A DNA stretch of 47,967 bases from Akkermansia muciniphila. Its GTDB lineage: Bacteria; Verrucomicrobiota; Verrucomicrobiia; Verrucomicrobiales; Verrucomicrobiaceae. A model generated the notes under the pieces. It was given only the letters and a program-made list of their open reading frames with translations. It ran no database searches and was not told the DNA's origin. This document shows, one piece after another, positions 40,223 through 47,878 of the stretch. The first letter of the stretch is position 1. Each line of letters begins with the position of its first letter. The stretch lies in NCBI GenBank assembly GCA_945882215.1, contig CAMCWM010000017.1:1-47967 (forward strand). Reading direction: 5' to 3'. Position numbers and translations under genes: made by a program.

Positions 40223-40851
40223 TTGGTAGCGATAGAACATATGTCTTTCAGGCTGCCAAGTCTCAGTGCCGCGCGATTGCTATGCGCTTGATCGAGCGGA
40301 GAAATAAGCACGTAACGAAACTCTTGTTGCCAAGCGTGGTCGGCATCTTTCATGAACACGAGGTCGAGCGTCGTCTCGGGGGACATGACTGCATCTGGTG
40401 AAAAGTATTCGACGCGTCGTGAGAAGCCGCCCCAATTAGGAAGCTGAGCGCAGAGAGCGGTATCAAGACGACGTTGAAACTCGGGTTGGTCGTGAATCGT
40501 GATGCAGCAATCGACGGGAAACCTGTTGTAGAACAGCGTATCATCGCAAAGCGAACAGCAAAGTATGTGATAGCGAAGGTAGTGACCCGTAACATCGCGA
40601 ATGTCGTAGGAAACCTTGATGCTGAGAAGATTTTTGAGCATTTGGGGCTGTCCGCCGGGTAAACTGACTGCAATCTGACGGCGCGCTGGGTCCAAAGCGG
40701 TGCTACGTCTCAATTCGTTGTCGCGCTGGGCGTCACTCAGCTTACTGTCATTATAGGCGGCAGCGGGACCGAATGAAACAAGCCCCTCCTCGACGAACGG
40801 CTCTGCATACACAAGCTGGTCAAATCGGAAGATGGTTGGAGGCATCGGCAT
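40219..40851 (-). CDS. 210-residue protein, DUF2971-like layout, function unknown
   Basis: A 210-residue protein starting MPMPPTIFRFDQLVYAEPFV. A GLVSFGPAAAYNDSKLSDAQ stretch resembles the 'xLxFSxPxxFNDPxD' opening of DUF2971 proteins. A later HYLRYHILCCSLCDDTLFYN and QQEFRYVLISPLDQ fit that family's end. The match is loose and the domain name should be treated as a suggestion. It lies 36 bases after the Sel1-repeat gene on the same strand and overlaps the peptidase-like gene by four bases. Composition is AT-rich against the window, consistent with an acquired region. Cytoplasmic, with no membrane span visible. Confidence 0.5.
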   Translation of the reverse strand: MPMPPTIFRFDQLVYAEPFVEEGLVSFGPAAAYNDSKLSDAQRDNELRRSTALDPARRQIAVSLPGGQPQMLKNLLSIKVSYDIRDVTGHYLRYHILCCSLCDDTLFYNRFPVDCCITIHDQPEFQRRLDTALCAQLPNWGGFSRRVEYFSPDAVMSPETTLDLVFMKDADHAWQQEFRYVLISPLDQAHSNRAALRLGSLKDICSIATK

Positions 40852-40887
40852 AGAATTGCACTAAAACTTGGAGTCAAATACCTCGGC

Positions 40888-42798
40888 TCATGGAACAATA
40901 AATAGATTTCCCGAATAGGGGCAACGCGCTCTTTGACCTGGTTGAAATTCACGCACATCAATAGGTTGGTTATTAGGAACAAATGGACTTTTCACATAAC
41001 CTCGTTTACCAGAAATGGGGGCCGCAACTGGAATTACATCGCTTGAAGCGGCACGAGTTGGCTCGGAAATTTCAGGCTTTGTGTCAGCGTCCAGATTTTG
41101 GAGCAGCTTCTCGGCTTGTTTTGCGCCTTGCTTTGCAGCTTTCCTTAGCCAGCTAATGGCAGTTGGAACATCCTGCTTAACCCCTTCGCCATTTGCATAT
41201 GCAATTCCTAGCGCGACCTGGGATAAGGCAATTCCTTTCGCAGCCGACTTGGAAAGCCAAAAAAACGCTTTTGCATGATCCTTTTCTATCCCATTTCCAG
41301 TAGCGTACGAAACACCAAGCGCACCTTGGGCCAAAGCATCCCCCTGTTCTGCTGCATTTTTAAACCAATGGTTGGCTTGCACAGCGTCACTTGCAACTCC
41401 GTTGCCATCTATGTAGCACATTCCTAGATTGTGCTGTGCTGTTGCCTCACCTTTCTCCGCAGCCATGCGCGTCCACTTGACGCCTTCCACAAGATCCTTT
41501 TTGATTCCGTGTCCAGCGAGCAAACAGGCACCTAGTGATGTTTGGGCAACCAATAAGCCAGATTCCGCAGCTTTTCTTGTTAGCAGAATCGCCTGTCCAG
41601 TGTCTTTCACAACGCCTTCCCCTGATGCGGAGCACCGTGCCAAAGAAAATAGTGCTCCCACATCACCTTGATCTGACGCTTTGCGGTAGAGATCGGCTGC
41701 GATGGCAGCATTTTTGGTGACGCCTTGACCATTCAAATAACAATCACCTAACGAACTTTGCGTCCAAGCCAGATTAGCTATTACTGACTCATTGAATAGC
41801 TCAGCTGCCTTTTTGTCGGATTTCAATACGCCAAAACCTCCTCTATAACACTGGCCAAGTGCGGTCTGTGACCAAGCATCGGCTTTTTCAGTATCTGACA
41901 AAAGCTTGATCACGGCTTTTTGAAACAAGGCTTCAGCACGAGAGGTATCCTTGGTGGTTCCAACACCATCCATATAATTGACAGCGAGACTATATAGACC
42001 CAGAGCATCATCTTTATCAGCCGCCAAAAGCGCGAGCGATTGTGAAGAATCTGAATCCACAGGAGTCCCAATTCCCAGGCGCTTCATGATTGATTCAATC
42101 GCTATTTTGCGAGCTGGCGAATAAAAGACGACCAAGGGTATAGATGACTCCGTGAATTGAGAAAGCCGCTCGACAGGCTTCCGGAGTCTCTGCCAAGCAA
42201 CAACCTCAGATCGCGCATTCCTCAGGACTGCCACGTCACCAAGCTGTGGCGGTCCCTCACGATTGGGGCCGACGAGCATTTCGCCTTCCGTCTTGGATTC
42301 AACGAGCACCTGTGGCGGGTGAGAAATTGCCAACGGGACTTGTTGATCTTCATCGACGGCTAGAAGACGCCCCTGCACCGTTTCCTTCTCTCGCAATTCC
42401 AAGCGATACACCCCAGAAGGCACCGTGATTTCGGCGGGGCCTTTGCGCCAGACATCTTCACCCCAAAGACGCCACTCCACTTTTTCTGCTGCGGTCACGC
42501 GGAGTTTGCCAGACTTCCCGCTTGGTTTTGTCTCATGGATTGGCTGACCATCCTTGCTTGTCAGTTCGCCAAGTCGCAAAACTTCGCCAATCACCACTTC
42601 AAATGCCTTCGCACCTACTTGCCATCTACCCGCTTCGAGAACGAGGCTGTTCGTGATCCCAGGCATCCCTGCGGTTTTTACAGAGCGCTCACCTTCAAAC
42701 ACCATTGGCCCGTCGCAGGAGAACTCGACAAGGCCCACGCCCGCCAATGCAACTGTGCTACAGATGCATGCGGTGAGCACGAGGATGAGTTTCATCAT
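40888..42798 (-). CDS. Exported Sel1-repeat protein with conserved C-terminal tail
   Basis: A 636-residue protein. MMKLILVLTACICSTVALAG is a signal peptide; a lipobox reading LTAC is possible but very close to the N-terminus. Residues 20-230 are a beta-rich domain. About ten Sel1 repeats follow (residues 260-575), for example ALGLYSLAVNYMDGVGTTKD, AQHNLGMCYIDGNGVASDAV and AQGALGVSYATGNGIEKDHA, each with the A-x-x-x-L-G-x-x-Y-x-x-G-x-G pattern. Such solenoids bind partner proteins. The last 36 residues, GYVKSPFVPNNQPIDVREF then CPYSGNLFIVP, form a compact tail also remembered from other Verrucomicrobiota proteins. Its ATG overlaps the stop of the ExbD-like gene (TAATG), so it belongs to the motor cluster. 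Confidence 0.87.
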   Translation of the reverse strand: MMKLILVLTACICSTVALAGVGLVEFSCDGPMVFEGERSVKTAGMPGITNSLVLEAGRWQVGAKAFEVVIGEVLRLGELTSKDGQPIHETKPSGKSGKLRVTAAEKVEWRLWGEDVWRKGPAEITVPSGVYRLELREKETVQGRLLAVDEDQQVPLAISHPPQVLVESKTEGEMLVGPNREGPPQLGDVAVLRNARSEVVAWQRLRKPVERLSQFTESSIPLVVFYSPARKIAIESIMKRLGIGTPVDSDSSQSLALLAADKDDALGLYSLAVNYMDGVGTTKDTSRAEALFQKAVIKLLSDTEKADAWSQTALGQCYRGGFGVLKSDKKAAELFNESVIANLAWTQSSLGDCYLNGQGVTKNAAIAADLYRKASDQGDVGALFSLARCSASGEGVVKDTGQAILLTRKAAESGLLVAQTSLGACLLAGHGIKKDLVEGVKWTRMAAEKGEATAQHNLGMCYIDGNGVASDAVQANHWFKNAAEQGDALAQGALGVSYATGNGIEKDHAKAFFWLSKSAAKGIALSQVALGIAYANGEGVKQDVPTAISWLRKAAKQGAKQAEKLLQNLDADTKPEISEPTRAASSDVIPVAAPISGKRGYVKSPFVPNNQPIDVREFQPGQRARCPYSGNLFIVP

Positions 42799-43646
42799 TA
42801 TTGGGGATCGACCTGAATGCCTGATCCTGAATCACCACCAATGGTCATAACGCTGCCTTTGGCAAGCGGCTCCCAGCCACATTCCAGCCCGCGCTCGGCG
42901 CAGGCCTGCTGCGCACGCATGAAGACCTCAAAACCTGACTCATAAACCAACAGGCCGACACGCTCGCTCGCAACATCAAGGGTGCGCAAAAAGGTTTTGA
43001 ACTCACTGAGATCAAGCCCCTTCTGCAAGTCGGGCTTGAGTGACGCATACAGCGGCCTCGCACGTAAAATCTCGATGTCGATGTGCCCACTGAGCTTCCC
43101 ATTCATCATCTTCGGAAAGAATTTCCCATCGGCGACAAAGACCAGAGCCGCTTTTTTGGTGCTGGTCTGACGGCTGGGCAGACGAACCTGCTGGGTCTGA
43201 GAGCTGAGGTGTTTCTGCTGGGCGGCCTCAAGCGCCGCCAGTTCGATGTTCTTGGTCTCGATGCTTTGCCTTGCCTCCCGCAGGGTGCGGTCGGCAATCT
43301 CCAAACGGTTCATCACCGGGTTGGGCGCGGCATTCGACGGATCTTGAGCGGAGGCCGCCTTGCTTTTCAGCGTGGCGACCTCTGCCTTGAGAGCGTTTAA
43401 CCCTGCTACTGCATTCCGCAGTCTAGCGGCCTCACGTCTGGCGGCATTGATCTGGTCATGCAAAGCCAGCGCCTGCGCATGAGCCGCCACCATATCTTCA
43501 GGCTTTTCCTGCCCCAGCCGCTCCTGCAAATCGTTCGTGGAAACGACGATGAGCAGGGTGATCAAAATCATTGAACCCAGGGAATTGCACACCGTATCAA
43601 GCAGCAGCTCCAGGCTGTCTGATGGGCCTTTAGGCTGTGTGTTCAT
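42798..43646 (-). CDS. ExbD/MotB-like single-span protein with acidic residue (subunit B)
   Basis: A 282-residue protein. A short cytoplasmic tail, MNTQPKGPSDSLELLLDT, leads into a membrane segment (about 22-41: SLGSMILITLLIVVST). Asp17 at its inner face is placed like the ion-carrying Asp of ExbD, TolR or MotB. Residues 55-150 are a coiled coil rich in Ala, Leu, Lys and Arg. The C-terminal domain (about 165-282) is alpha/beta (KKAALVFVADGKFFPKMM; RVGLLVYESGFEVFMRAQQ) and resembles that of the neighbouring subunit A, with no OmpA-type peptidoglycan motif recognised. Its start overlaps the end of subunit A by four bases (ATGA). Together with the channel gene this suggests a heteromeric stator. 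The ExbD/MotB assignment is by architecture, not clear sequence match. Confidence 0.65.
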   Translation of the reverse strand: MNTQPKGPSDSLELLLDTVCNSLGSMILITLLIVVSTNDLQERLGQEKPEDMVAAHAQALALHDQINAARREAARLRNAVAGLNALKAEVATLKSKAASAQDPSNAAPNPVMNRLEIADRTLREARQSIETKNIELAALEAAQQKHLSSQTQQVRLPSRQTSTKKAALVFVADGKFFPKMMNGKLSGHIDIEILRARPLYASLKPDLQKGLDLSEFKTFLRTLDVASERVGLLVYESGFEVFMRAQQACAERGLECGWEPLAKGSVMTIGGDSGSGIQVDPQ

Positions 43647-44350
43647 TGGGGTAAGAAGCTAAGCTGTTCCTTTTCACCCACTGCCTGGTAGCCGAAGGTG
43701 AAGTCGTGCTTTTTGAGGAAGGCCCGCAATTCCTCAAGCAGCTCAATCGAAGACGGCCTGGCATACAGGACGACATGCACCTTATCACGACTGGCCTGCG
43801 AAAGTTTCGCCTGAAACAAGTCACCTGTTAGCGTTCCCCACTCGCCACCGGGCGCGGTGACGACTTGGACACGCGAACTCGCCAAAACAGCGATGACGGG
43901 AGTGCGATCACCTTGCAGCGGCCGATAGGCCAGACGAACCGAGCCTTTTTCCTGGCGCATGCGGTCATACTGAGTCTGCGCTTGAGCAACTTGCTCCTGA
44001 ATCTCATTTCTTGTTTGAGAGGCGGCGTCAATTTCTGTCAGCCGCTGCTGATAGGCTTGCTCGGCAGCCTTGGGGTCTGTCTTGACCAGCAGTTGCGTCA
44101 GGCTTTCGCGCTCCTGCTCCAAGACCGTCTTTTCACCATTCATTTGCTCAGCCACGGCTTTTTCTGCACGAACCTTGTCGAGTTCATGCCGAAGCGCCGC
44201 CATGTTTTCCACCTCGCCACCACTGCTGTTGTTGCCAAACGCGGCGAAGAACAATGCGATCAGAATCATCACGCCAATCAGCCCCATGATGACCGCCTGA
44301 AAGGCAAAGAAACTTGGGCCGGGGCCTGGAAGCTGGCGGTTTTTCTTCAT
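43643..44350 (-). CDS. ExbD/MotB-like single-span protein lacking an acidic membrane residue (subunit A)
   Basis: A 235-residue protein. MKKNRQLPGPGPSFFAFQAV precedes a membrane segment at about 15-38 (FQAVIMGLIGVMILIALFFA) with Gln18 and no acidic residue within it. Residues 48-130 form a coiled coil (NMAALRHELDKVRAEKAVAE). The C-terminal domain (about 135-235) includes VHVVLYARPSSIELLEELRA and FLKKHDFTFGYQAVGEKEQL, which aligns in layout with subunit B's C-terminal domain. Two such different partners in one operon suggest a heterodimer where only subunit B carries the proton-binding Asp. It overlaps the channel gene at its start by one base and subunit B at its end by four. No family is named with confidence. 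Confidence 0.6.
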   Translation of the reverse strand: MKKNRQLPGPGPSFFAFQAVIMGLIGVMILIALFFAAFGNNSSGGEVENMAALRHELDKVRAEKAVAEQMNGEKTVLEQERESLTQLLVKTDPKAAEQAYQQRLTEIDAASQTRNEIQEQVAQAQTQYDRMRQEKGSVRLAYRPLQGDRTPVIAVLASSRVQVVTAPGGEWGTLTGDLFQAKLSQASRDKVHVVLYARPSSIELLEELRAFLKKHDFTFGYQAVGEKEQLSFLPQ

Positions 44351-45276
44351 TACTTCTCGCCAAGATAATCCACTCGTTCGGCAATGTACTCCTCACAGAA
44401 GTCGGCCACCTCCGCCATGAACTCTTGCTCCTTGTTGAACTGAAAGGTGTTCCACATCTGCACCAGAATGGCCGCTAGGAGCGCCAGCAGGGTTGTATCA
44501 AAGGCCGTTGAGAGTCCCTGCGTCACGCCAATCAAGGAGTTCTTCACCTCAGCGATTTCCTTCACGCTTTGCAAGGTGGCACCAAAGCCGCCAACGGCCT
44601 GACCCAGCCCCAGAACCGTGCCGACGAAACCGAGGACTGGAATGACCCAGACAATGCCGCCCAATAAATTAAAACTGCGCTGCACCGCGTCATCATCGGC
44701 TTCTGCCAACTGCTTGAGGCAGGCGCGCACTTCGTTCGCTGGCAGGCCGTGTGCAGCGAGATGCAGAGAGCGTTCCGCCCGCCCCAGCAACGCAAACTTC
44801 CTGGGATCATCCACGGATTGATAAAGCCGCTCAAGCAGCTTGGTGCTGGTGCCCTCATCAATCACGACTCCTGAGCCACGCGGCGGGATGCCAACTTCAA
44901 AAGCCCTGGCCTGGACCGCCAGTTTCCAACGCTTGAACACCAAAATGACGAAAGCCCATGATGTGAAAAACACCGTCGCCTGCTGCGTCCATCCGCGCTC
45001 GAAAAACAAATCGCAGAGCGTTCGGGCGGCAGGCACGGAAACGCGCAGGAACCACAGCACCGCGTAAAAGCCGGTGGCAACACACACCGCCACAGCAAAG
45101 CTGAACTGCCGGTTCACCGCTGTCAGACGCCCGGAGCTCACGCCAAGCCTCGCCTCGAAATCGGCCTTGCTGTATGACAGTTGGGGACCGTCGCCAAGCT
45201 GGATTCTCCTTCGCAGCGAGGTGGGCCGGACATGCGGGGCTTCTCCTTCTGGCAAATTTTGCGGTTCTTCAGTCAT
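44350..45276 (-). CDS. MotA/TolQ/ExbB-type proton channel subunit
   Basis: A 308-residue integral membrane protein of the MotA/TolQ/ExbB family, which forms a pentamer around single-span partners and turns proton flow into movement. Membrane segments lie near residues 57-77, 98-117, 205-230 and 255-276. The signature LLGGIVWVIPVLGFVGTVLG and GLSTAFDTTLLALLAAILVQ carry the TolQ/ExbB 'IPxLGxxGTVxG' and 'ALxTTxxGL' patterns. The 85-residue cytoplasmic loop between spans 2 and 3 is rich in charge. Unlike ZorA there is no long cytoplasmic C-terminal tail. The gene follows the 604-residue gene by 17 bases and overlaps subunit A by one base, so the five genes 47108-40888 appear to be one operon. Confidence 0.9.
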   Translation of the reverse strand: MTEEPQNLPEGEAPHVRPTSLRRRIQLGDGPQLSYSKADFEARLGVSSGRLTAVNRQFSFAVAVCVATGFYAVLWFLRVSVPAARTLCDLFFERGWTQQATVFFTSWAFVILVFKRWKLAVQARAFEVGIPPRGSGVVIDEGTSTKLLERLYQSVDDPRKFALLGRAERSLHLAAHGLPANEVRACLKQLAEADDDAVQRSFNLLGGIVWVIPVLGFVGTVLGLGQAVGGFGATLQSVKEIAEVKNSLIGVTQGLSTAFDTTLLALLAAILVQMWNTFQFNKEQEFMAEVADFCEEYIAERVDYLGEK

Positions 45277-45293
45277 TGGATGATGGGTTCAAA

Positions 45294-47108
45294 TTACCTG
45301 GCGTGGACAGCATGACAGAACACCGGGCTGCCCATGACTGGACGATCACCCAGCCATTTGATTTTGCCCAAGCTGGAACGGAAGCCAACAACAGCGGTGC
45401 CTTTGCCCCAGGCAAGTAGAACGCACTGCTCAGGCAGATTTCCCAAGTAATGGATTCTGCCATCTTCGATGACCACTCCCGTTTTCTGCCATGATGGCGC
45501 GGCTGCGACCAGGAGCTGAAGCGCAGCAGCCTCCTGCTGAAAATCAACGTCTCGGTGCTCCGTGAAATAGGAATCCAGTAGAACGAGTTTTTCAGCCGAA
45601 AGACCAACACCTTTGCCCAAGAGAGGATCTGGGCTTCTACCAGCCAGTTTTAGCACCTCGCTCAACTCCTTGCTGGCTGACGGCCACCAAAACATACCCC
45701 AAGACACTGAGTCCTGACTGATAACGCCATCAACAATCTGGCAGAGAAGCGCCTTCTCGAATGGCTTCATCCACGGGTCCGCGTAGATGCGGTCGAGAAA
45801 AAACAGAGCTGATTGAGTGAACTGCGGTGCTGAAGTGACGTCTCGTTTACCCGCCCAGCCTGCGAGGGAACGTAAATGATACCGGTAGGTGTCGGGAGAG
45901 TCTGGCGCTGGCTGCGCGGCGGCTGCTTCCAAGGCAGGCAGGCGTTCTTTGAGAAAGTTCATCTCTGCATCAGTGCAGGGACGAGCTGGAAACAGCGCTT
46001 TGTTTGAGGCTGCGGTCACGCCCTGCGTTTGCATGGCCTGCTGATGCAGCACTGCTGCGCTCATGCCTTTTTCCAACACAGCGGCAAACTCACTTTTGAT
46101 CCGATGGCTTTCGGGCAGTTTTGCCATCATGCCTCGCAGGATTTCGGCATGAGTTTCGGCGGTGGTGTGTTCTCCGGCCATCTGGTCGAAACTTTTAACC
46201 CAGGCCATTGAGCTTGCTTCAAGCTGCTGCTGCTTGCTGAGAGCACGCTCCATCCTTTTTGCCAGCCGTTCCTCCAGCCCTGGTGCCTGCGCTTCAACAA
46301 CCTTCGCGGCAACACGGCGCATCTCAGGCAGCAGCAACACTAAAGGCTCACCGAAGACGCCGTCCGATTGAAGCAAGCATGAATCAAGAGCGATAAGCGC
46401 CACTTCAGCCGTGGATGTCGTCTCACGCAGCCATTCCTGTTTCAACTCGGTGATTTTAGTCGTTAACGCTGCTATCTTCTGCGCATCAGTCGGGTTGAAT
46501 TCCTTGGCATTGATCTCGTGAAAGGATTGCAGCGTGGAAACATCCTTGATCAAAATGCGGCGCTTTTCTGGCGACAAGCTGCCCCAGTTCTCAATCTCAT
46601 CCTCGGTCCTGCCAAGCCCTGTAAGCCATGAGTCACACGCCGACTTCTTCGTGACAAGCCAAGCCGCAGCCAGCGAACGAATCTTGACCGCATTCTCTGC
46701 GCCGCTTCTGCCAGGCTCAAATCGCCACTTTTCATCAAGCAATGATTTCACGTCAGCCGAGCTGCCATGTAGAAGCGCGGTCTCCATGCGCCCTGCGTAG
46801 TTCTGAAAATGGGCGTTGTATGCGTAGTGCCAACCGAGCAGCATTAACGTGGCAAATGCAGCAGCAGCGATGCCGCCACCCGAAAGCATTTTCCTGACTC
46901 GGCGTTTTTTTATGGAGCTAGTTACACGCGCCTCAATGAGGCCAAGCCGTTCCCAAAAAGGATCGTCCTGATCCACATCCAAGCGCGATGTGCGATTCAG
47001 CAAATGAATCTGATGCAGCAGGGAGTCCAGGCTTTCGGGGTTGCTGGTGAACGCCTCGGTCTCAAGCTGGCTCAATGCAGCCATATGTTCGTCAGCTTGG
47101 TTCATCAT
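45294..47108 (-). CDS. 604-residue membrane-anchored protein of unknown function, first in motor operon
   Basis: A 604-residue protein. MMNQADEHMAALSQLETEAF starts a cytoplasmic segment of about 75 residues. A single membrane span lies at 76-97 (GGGIAAAAFATLMLLGWHYA). The remaining 500 residues would be periplasmic; about 110-340 look helical, with ERLAKRMERALSKQQQLEAS and EILRGMMAKLPESHRIKSEF. The end is mixed (GIVIEDGRIHYLGN-type: TGVVIEDGRIHYLGNLPEQ; AVVGFRSSLGKIKWLGDRP). No family was recognised. It is the first gene of the probable operon and the only one with a large soluble part on each side of the membrane. In other proton-motor systems such a protein could be the load or a regulator of the stator; this is inference. 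The 213-base segment upstream (47109-47321) shows no gene, and no clear promoter. Confidence 0.7.
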   Translation of the reverse strand: MMNQADEHMAALSQLETEAFTSNPESLDSLLHQIHLLNRTSRLDVDQDDPFWERLGLIEARVTSSIKKRRVRKMLSGGGIAAAAFATLMLLGWHYAYNAHFQNYAGRMETALLHGSSADVKSLLDEKWRFEPGRSGAENAVKIRSLAAAWLVTKKSACDSWLTGLGRTEDEIENWGSLSPEKRRILIKDVSTLQSFHEINAKEFNPTDAQKIAALTTKITELKQEWLRETTSTAEVALIALDSCLLQSDGVFGEPLVLLLPEMRRVAAKVVEAQAPGLEERLAKRMERALSKQQQLEASSMAWVKSFDQMAGEHTTAETHAEILRGMMAKLPESHRIKSEFAAVLEKGMSAAVLHQQAMQTQGVTAASNKALFPARPCTDAEMNFLKERLPALEAAAAQPAPDSPDTYRYHLRSLAGWAGKRDVTSAPQFTQSALFFLDRIYADPWMKPFEKALLCQIVDGVISQDSVSWGMFWWPSASKELSEVLKLAGRSPDPLLGKGVGLSAEKLVLLDSYFTEHRDVDFQQEAAALQLLVAAAPSWQKTGVVIEDGRIHYLGNLPEQCVLLAWGKGTAVVGFRSSLGKIKWLGDRPVMGSPVFCHAVHAR

Positions 47109-47321
47109 CGTTTCGCCTGCACGGTGTCTGTTAAGTCGGATCGCTTCTGATTATTCACTGGTAGCCAAGACTGTTTCTAAACTGCTCGCCGCAGCTTCGC
47201 GCCGTCATCATTTCACACGGCTGACGCTGGCATGGTCAGCATTACATGCCAAGCAGCATTAGAGAAACGCGTCAGGCAACTGCTTGACTAAATCCGCGCT
47301 TTGACCAGAAGACGAGAAAAG

Positions 47322-47844
47322 ATGCCAGGCATTATGCCCGGTTTGAGCCGTCAATCTCAGGATTTTGGCCGCATTCCCGGGATGCTGGCGGGATTCCTGG
47401 GTTGCGGACCTTTGCACGCGGAGCGCGGTCTGGTTGAATGTGAGCGCGGTCTGGGTGGCGCTGAGCGCGGGCTGGCCCGTCGTGAGCGCAGGCGGGATGA
47501 ATGGGAGCGCGGTCTGGCCGATTGGCGCAGTATCTGGCGTCCCGGGAGCCCGGACTGGATGAATGGGAGCGCAGCCTGGACGAACGGGAGCGCGGAGTTG
47601 ACGCTTGGAGCGCGGTCTGGCCGGTCGTGAGCGCGGACGGCGCTCCTGGCGGTTTTCAGGCCGCTTTTCAGTGCTTGGCCCGGCGCAGGGTACGGGTGGC
47701 GCGCTGGCCGGTGGGCGCTGGCCACGCGGAACAGCGGGCGGCGTGGCGGGAGGGCGTTTCGAGGCGGCCCCTCTGCCTTTTCGTACTTTTTCTCATTTTG
47801 TTCTTGGCATTTGGCGTCCCTGTTCTCAGACTCGTGCTCGTTAG
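47322..47844 (+). pseudogene. Heptad-repeat (ERGLxxx) coding region with two single-base losses
   Basis: From the ATG at 47322 the frame reads MPGIMPGLSRQSQDFGRIPG and then ERGLVEC, ERGLGGA, ERGLARR, ERRRDEW and ERGLADW, encoded by the 21-bp minisatellite. A lost base in repeat 6 moves the frame; in frame 2 the repeats go on as EPGLDEW, ERSLDER and ERGVDAW. A second lost base in repeat 10 moves it again, to ERGLAGR and ERGRRSW, after which a basic Gly/Ala/Arg-rich tail runs to a stop at 47842-47844. Restoring the two bases gives one continuous frame of about 175 residues with charged coiled-coil heptads. It may be a decayed gene, or the array may never have been translated. No partner is evident. 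Confidence 0.45.
47421..47649 (+). repeat. 21-bp tandem minisatellite, 11 units
   Basis: Units begin at 47421, 47442, 47463, 47484, 47505, 47526, 47546, 47567, 47588, 47609 and 47629. Nine are 21 bases and two (47526-47545 and 47609-47628) are 20. The consensus begins GAGCGCGGTCTGG, with the last eight bases variable. The array is strongly G-rich on this strand. In the reading frame it encodes E-R-G-L-x-x-x heptads. Unit 6 has lost the GAGCGC start and is the most diverged. Confidence 0.9.
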
Positions 47845-47878
47845 GTCAGTCAATTCATGTCCGCTGCATCCGAAGATC

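Noticed and set aside
40888..47108. Zorya anti-phage system
   Set aside because: A MotA-type subunit is present, but there is no ZorC, ZorD or ZorE, the channel has no long cytoplasmic tail and no OmpA-type peptidoglycan-binding domain was seen on the partners.
47421..47649. CRISPR array
   Set aside because: The 21-bp units are contiguous and degenerate with no unique spacers of constant length.
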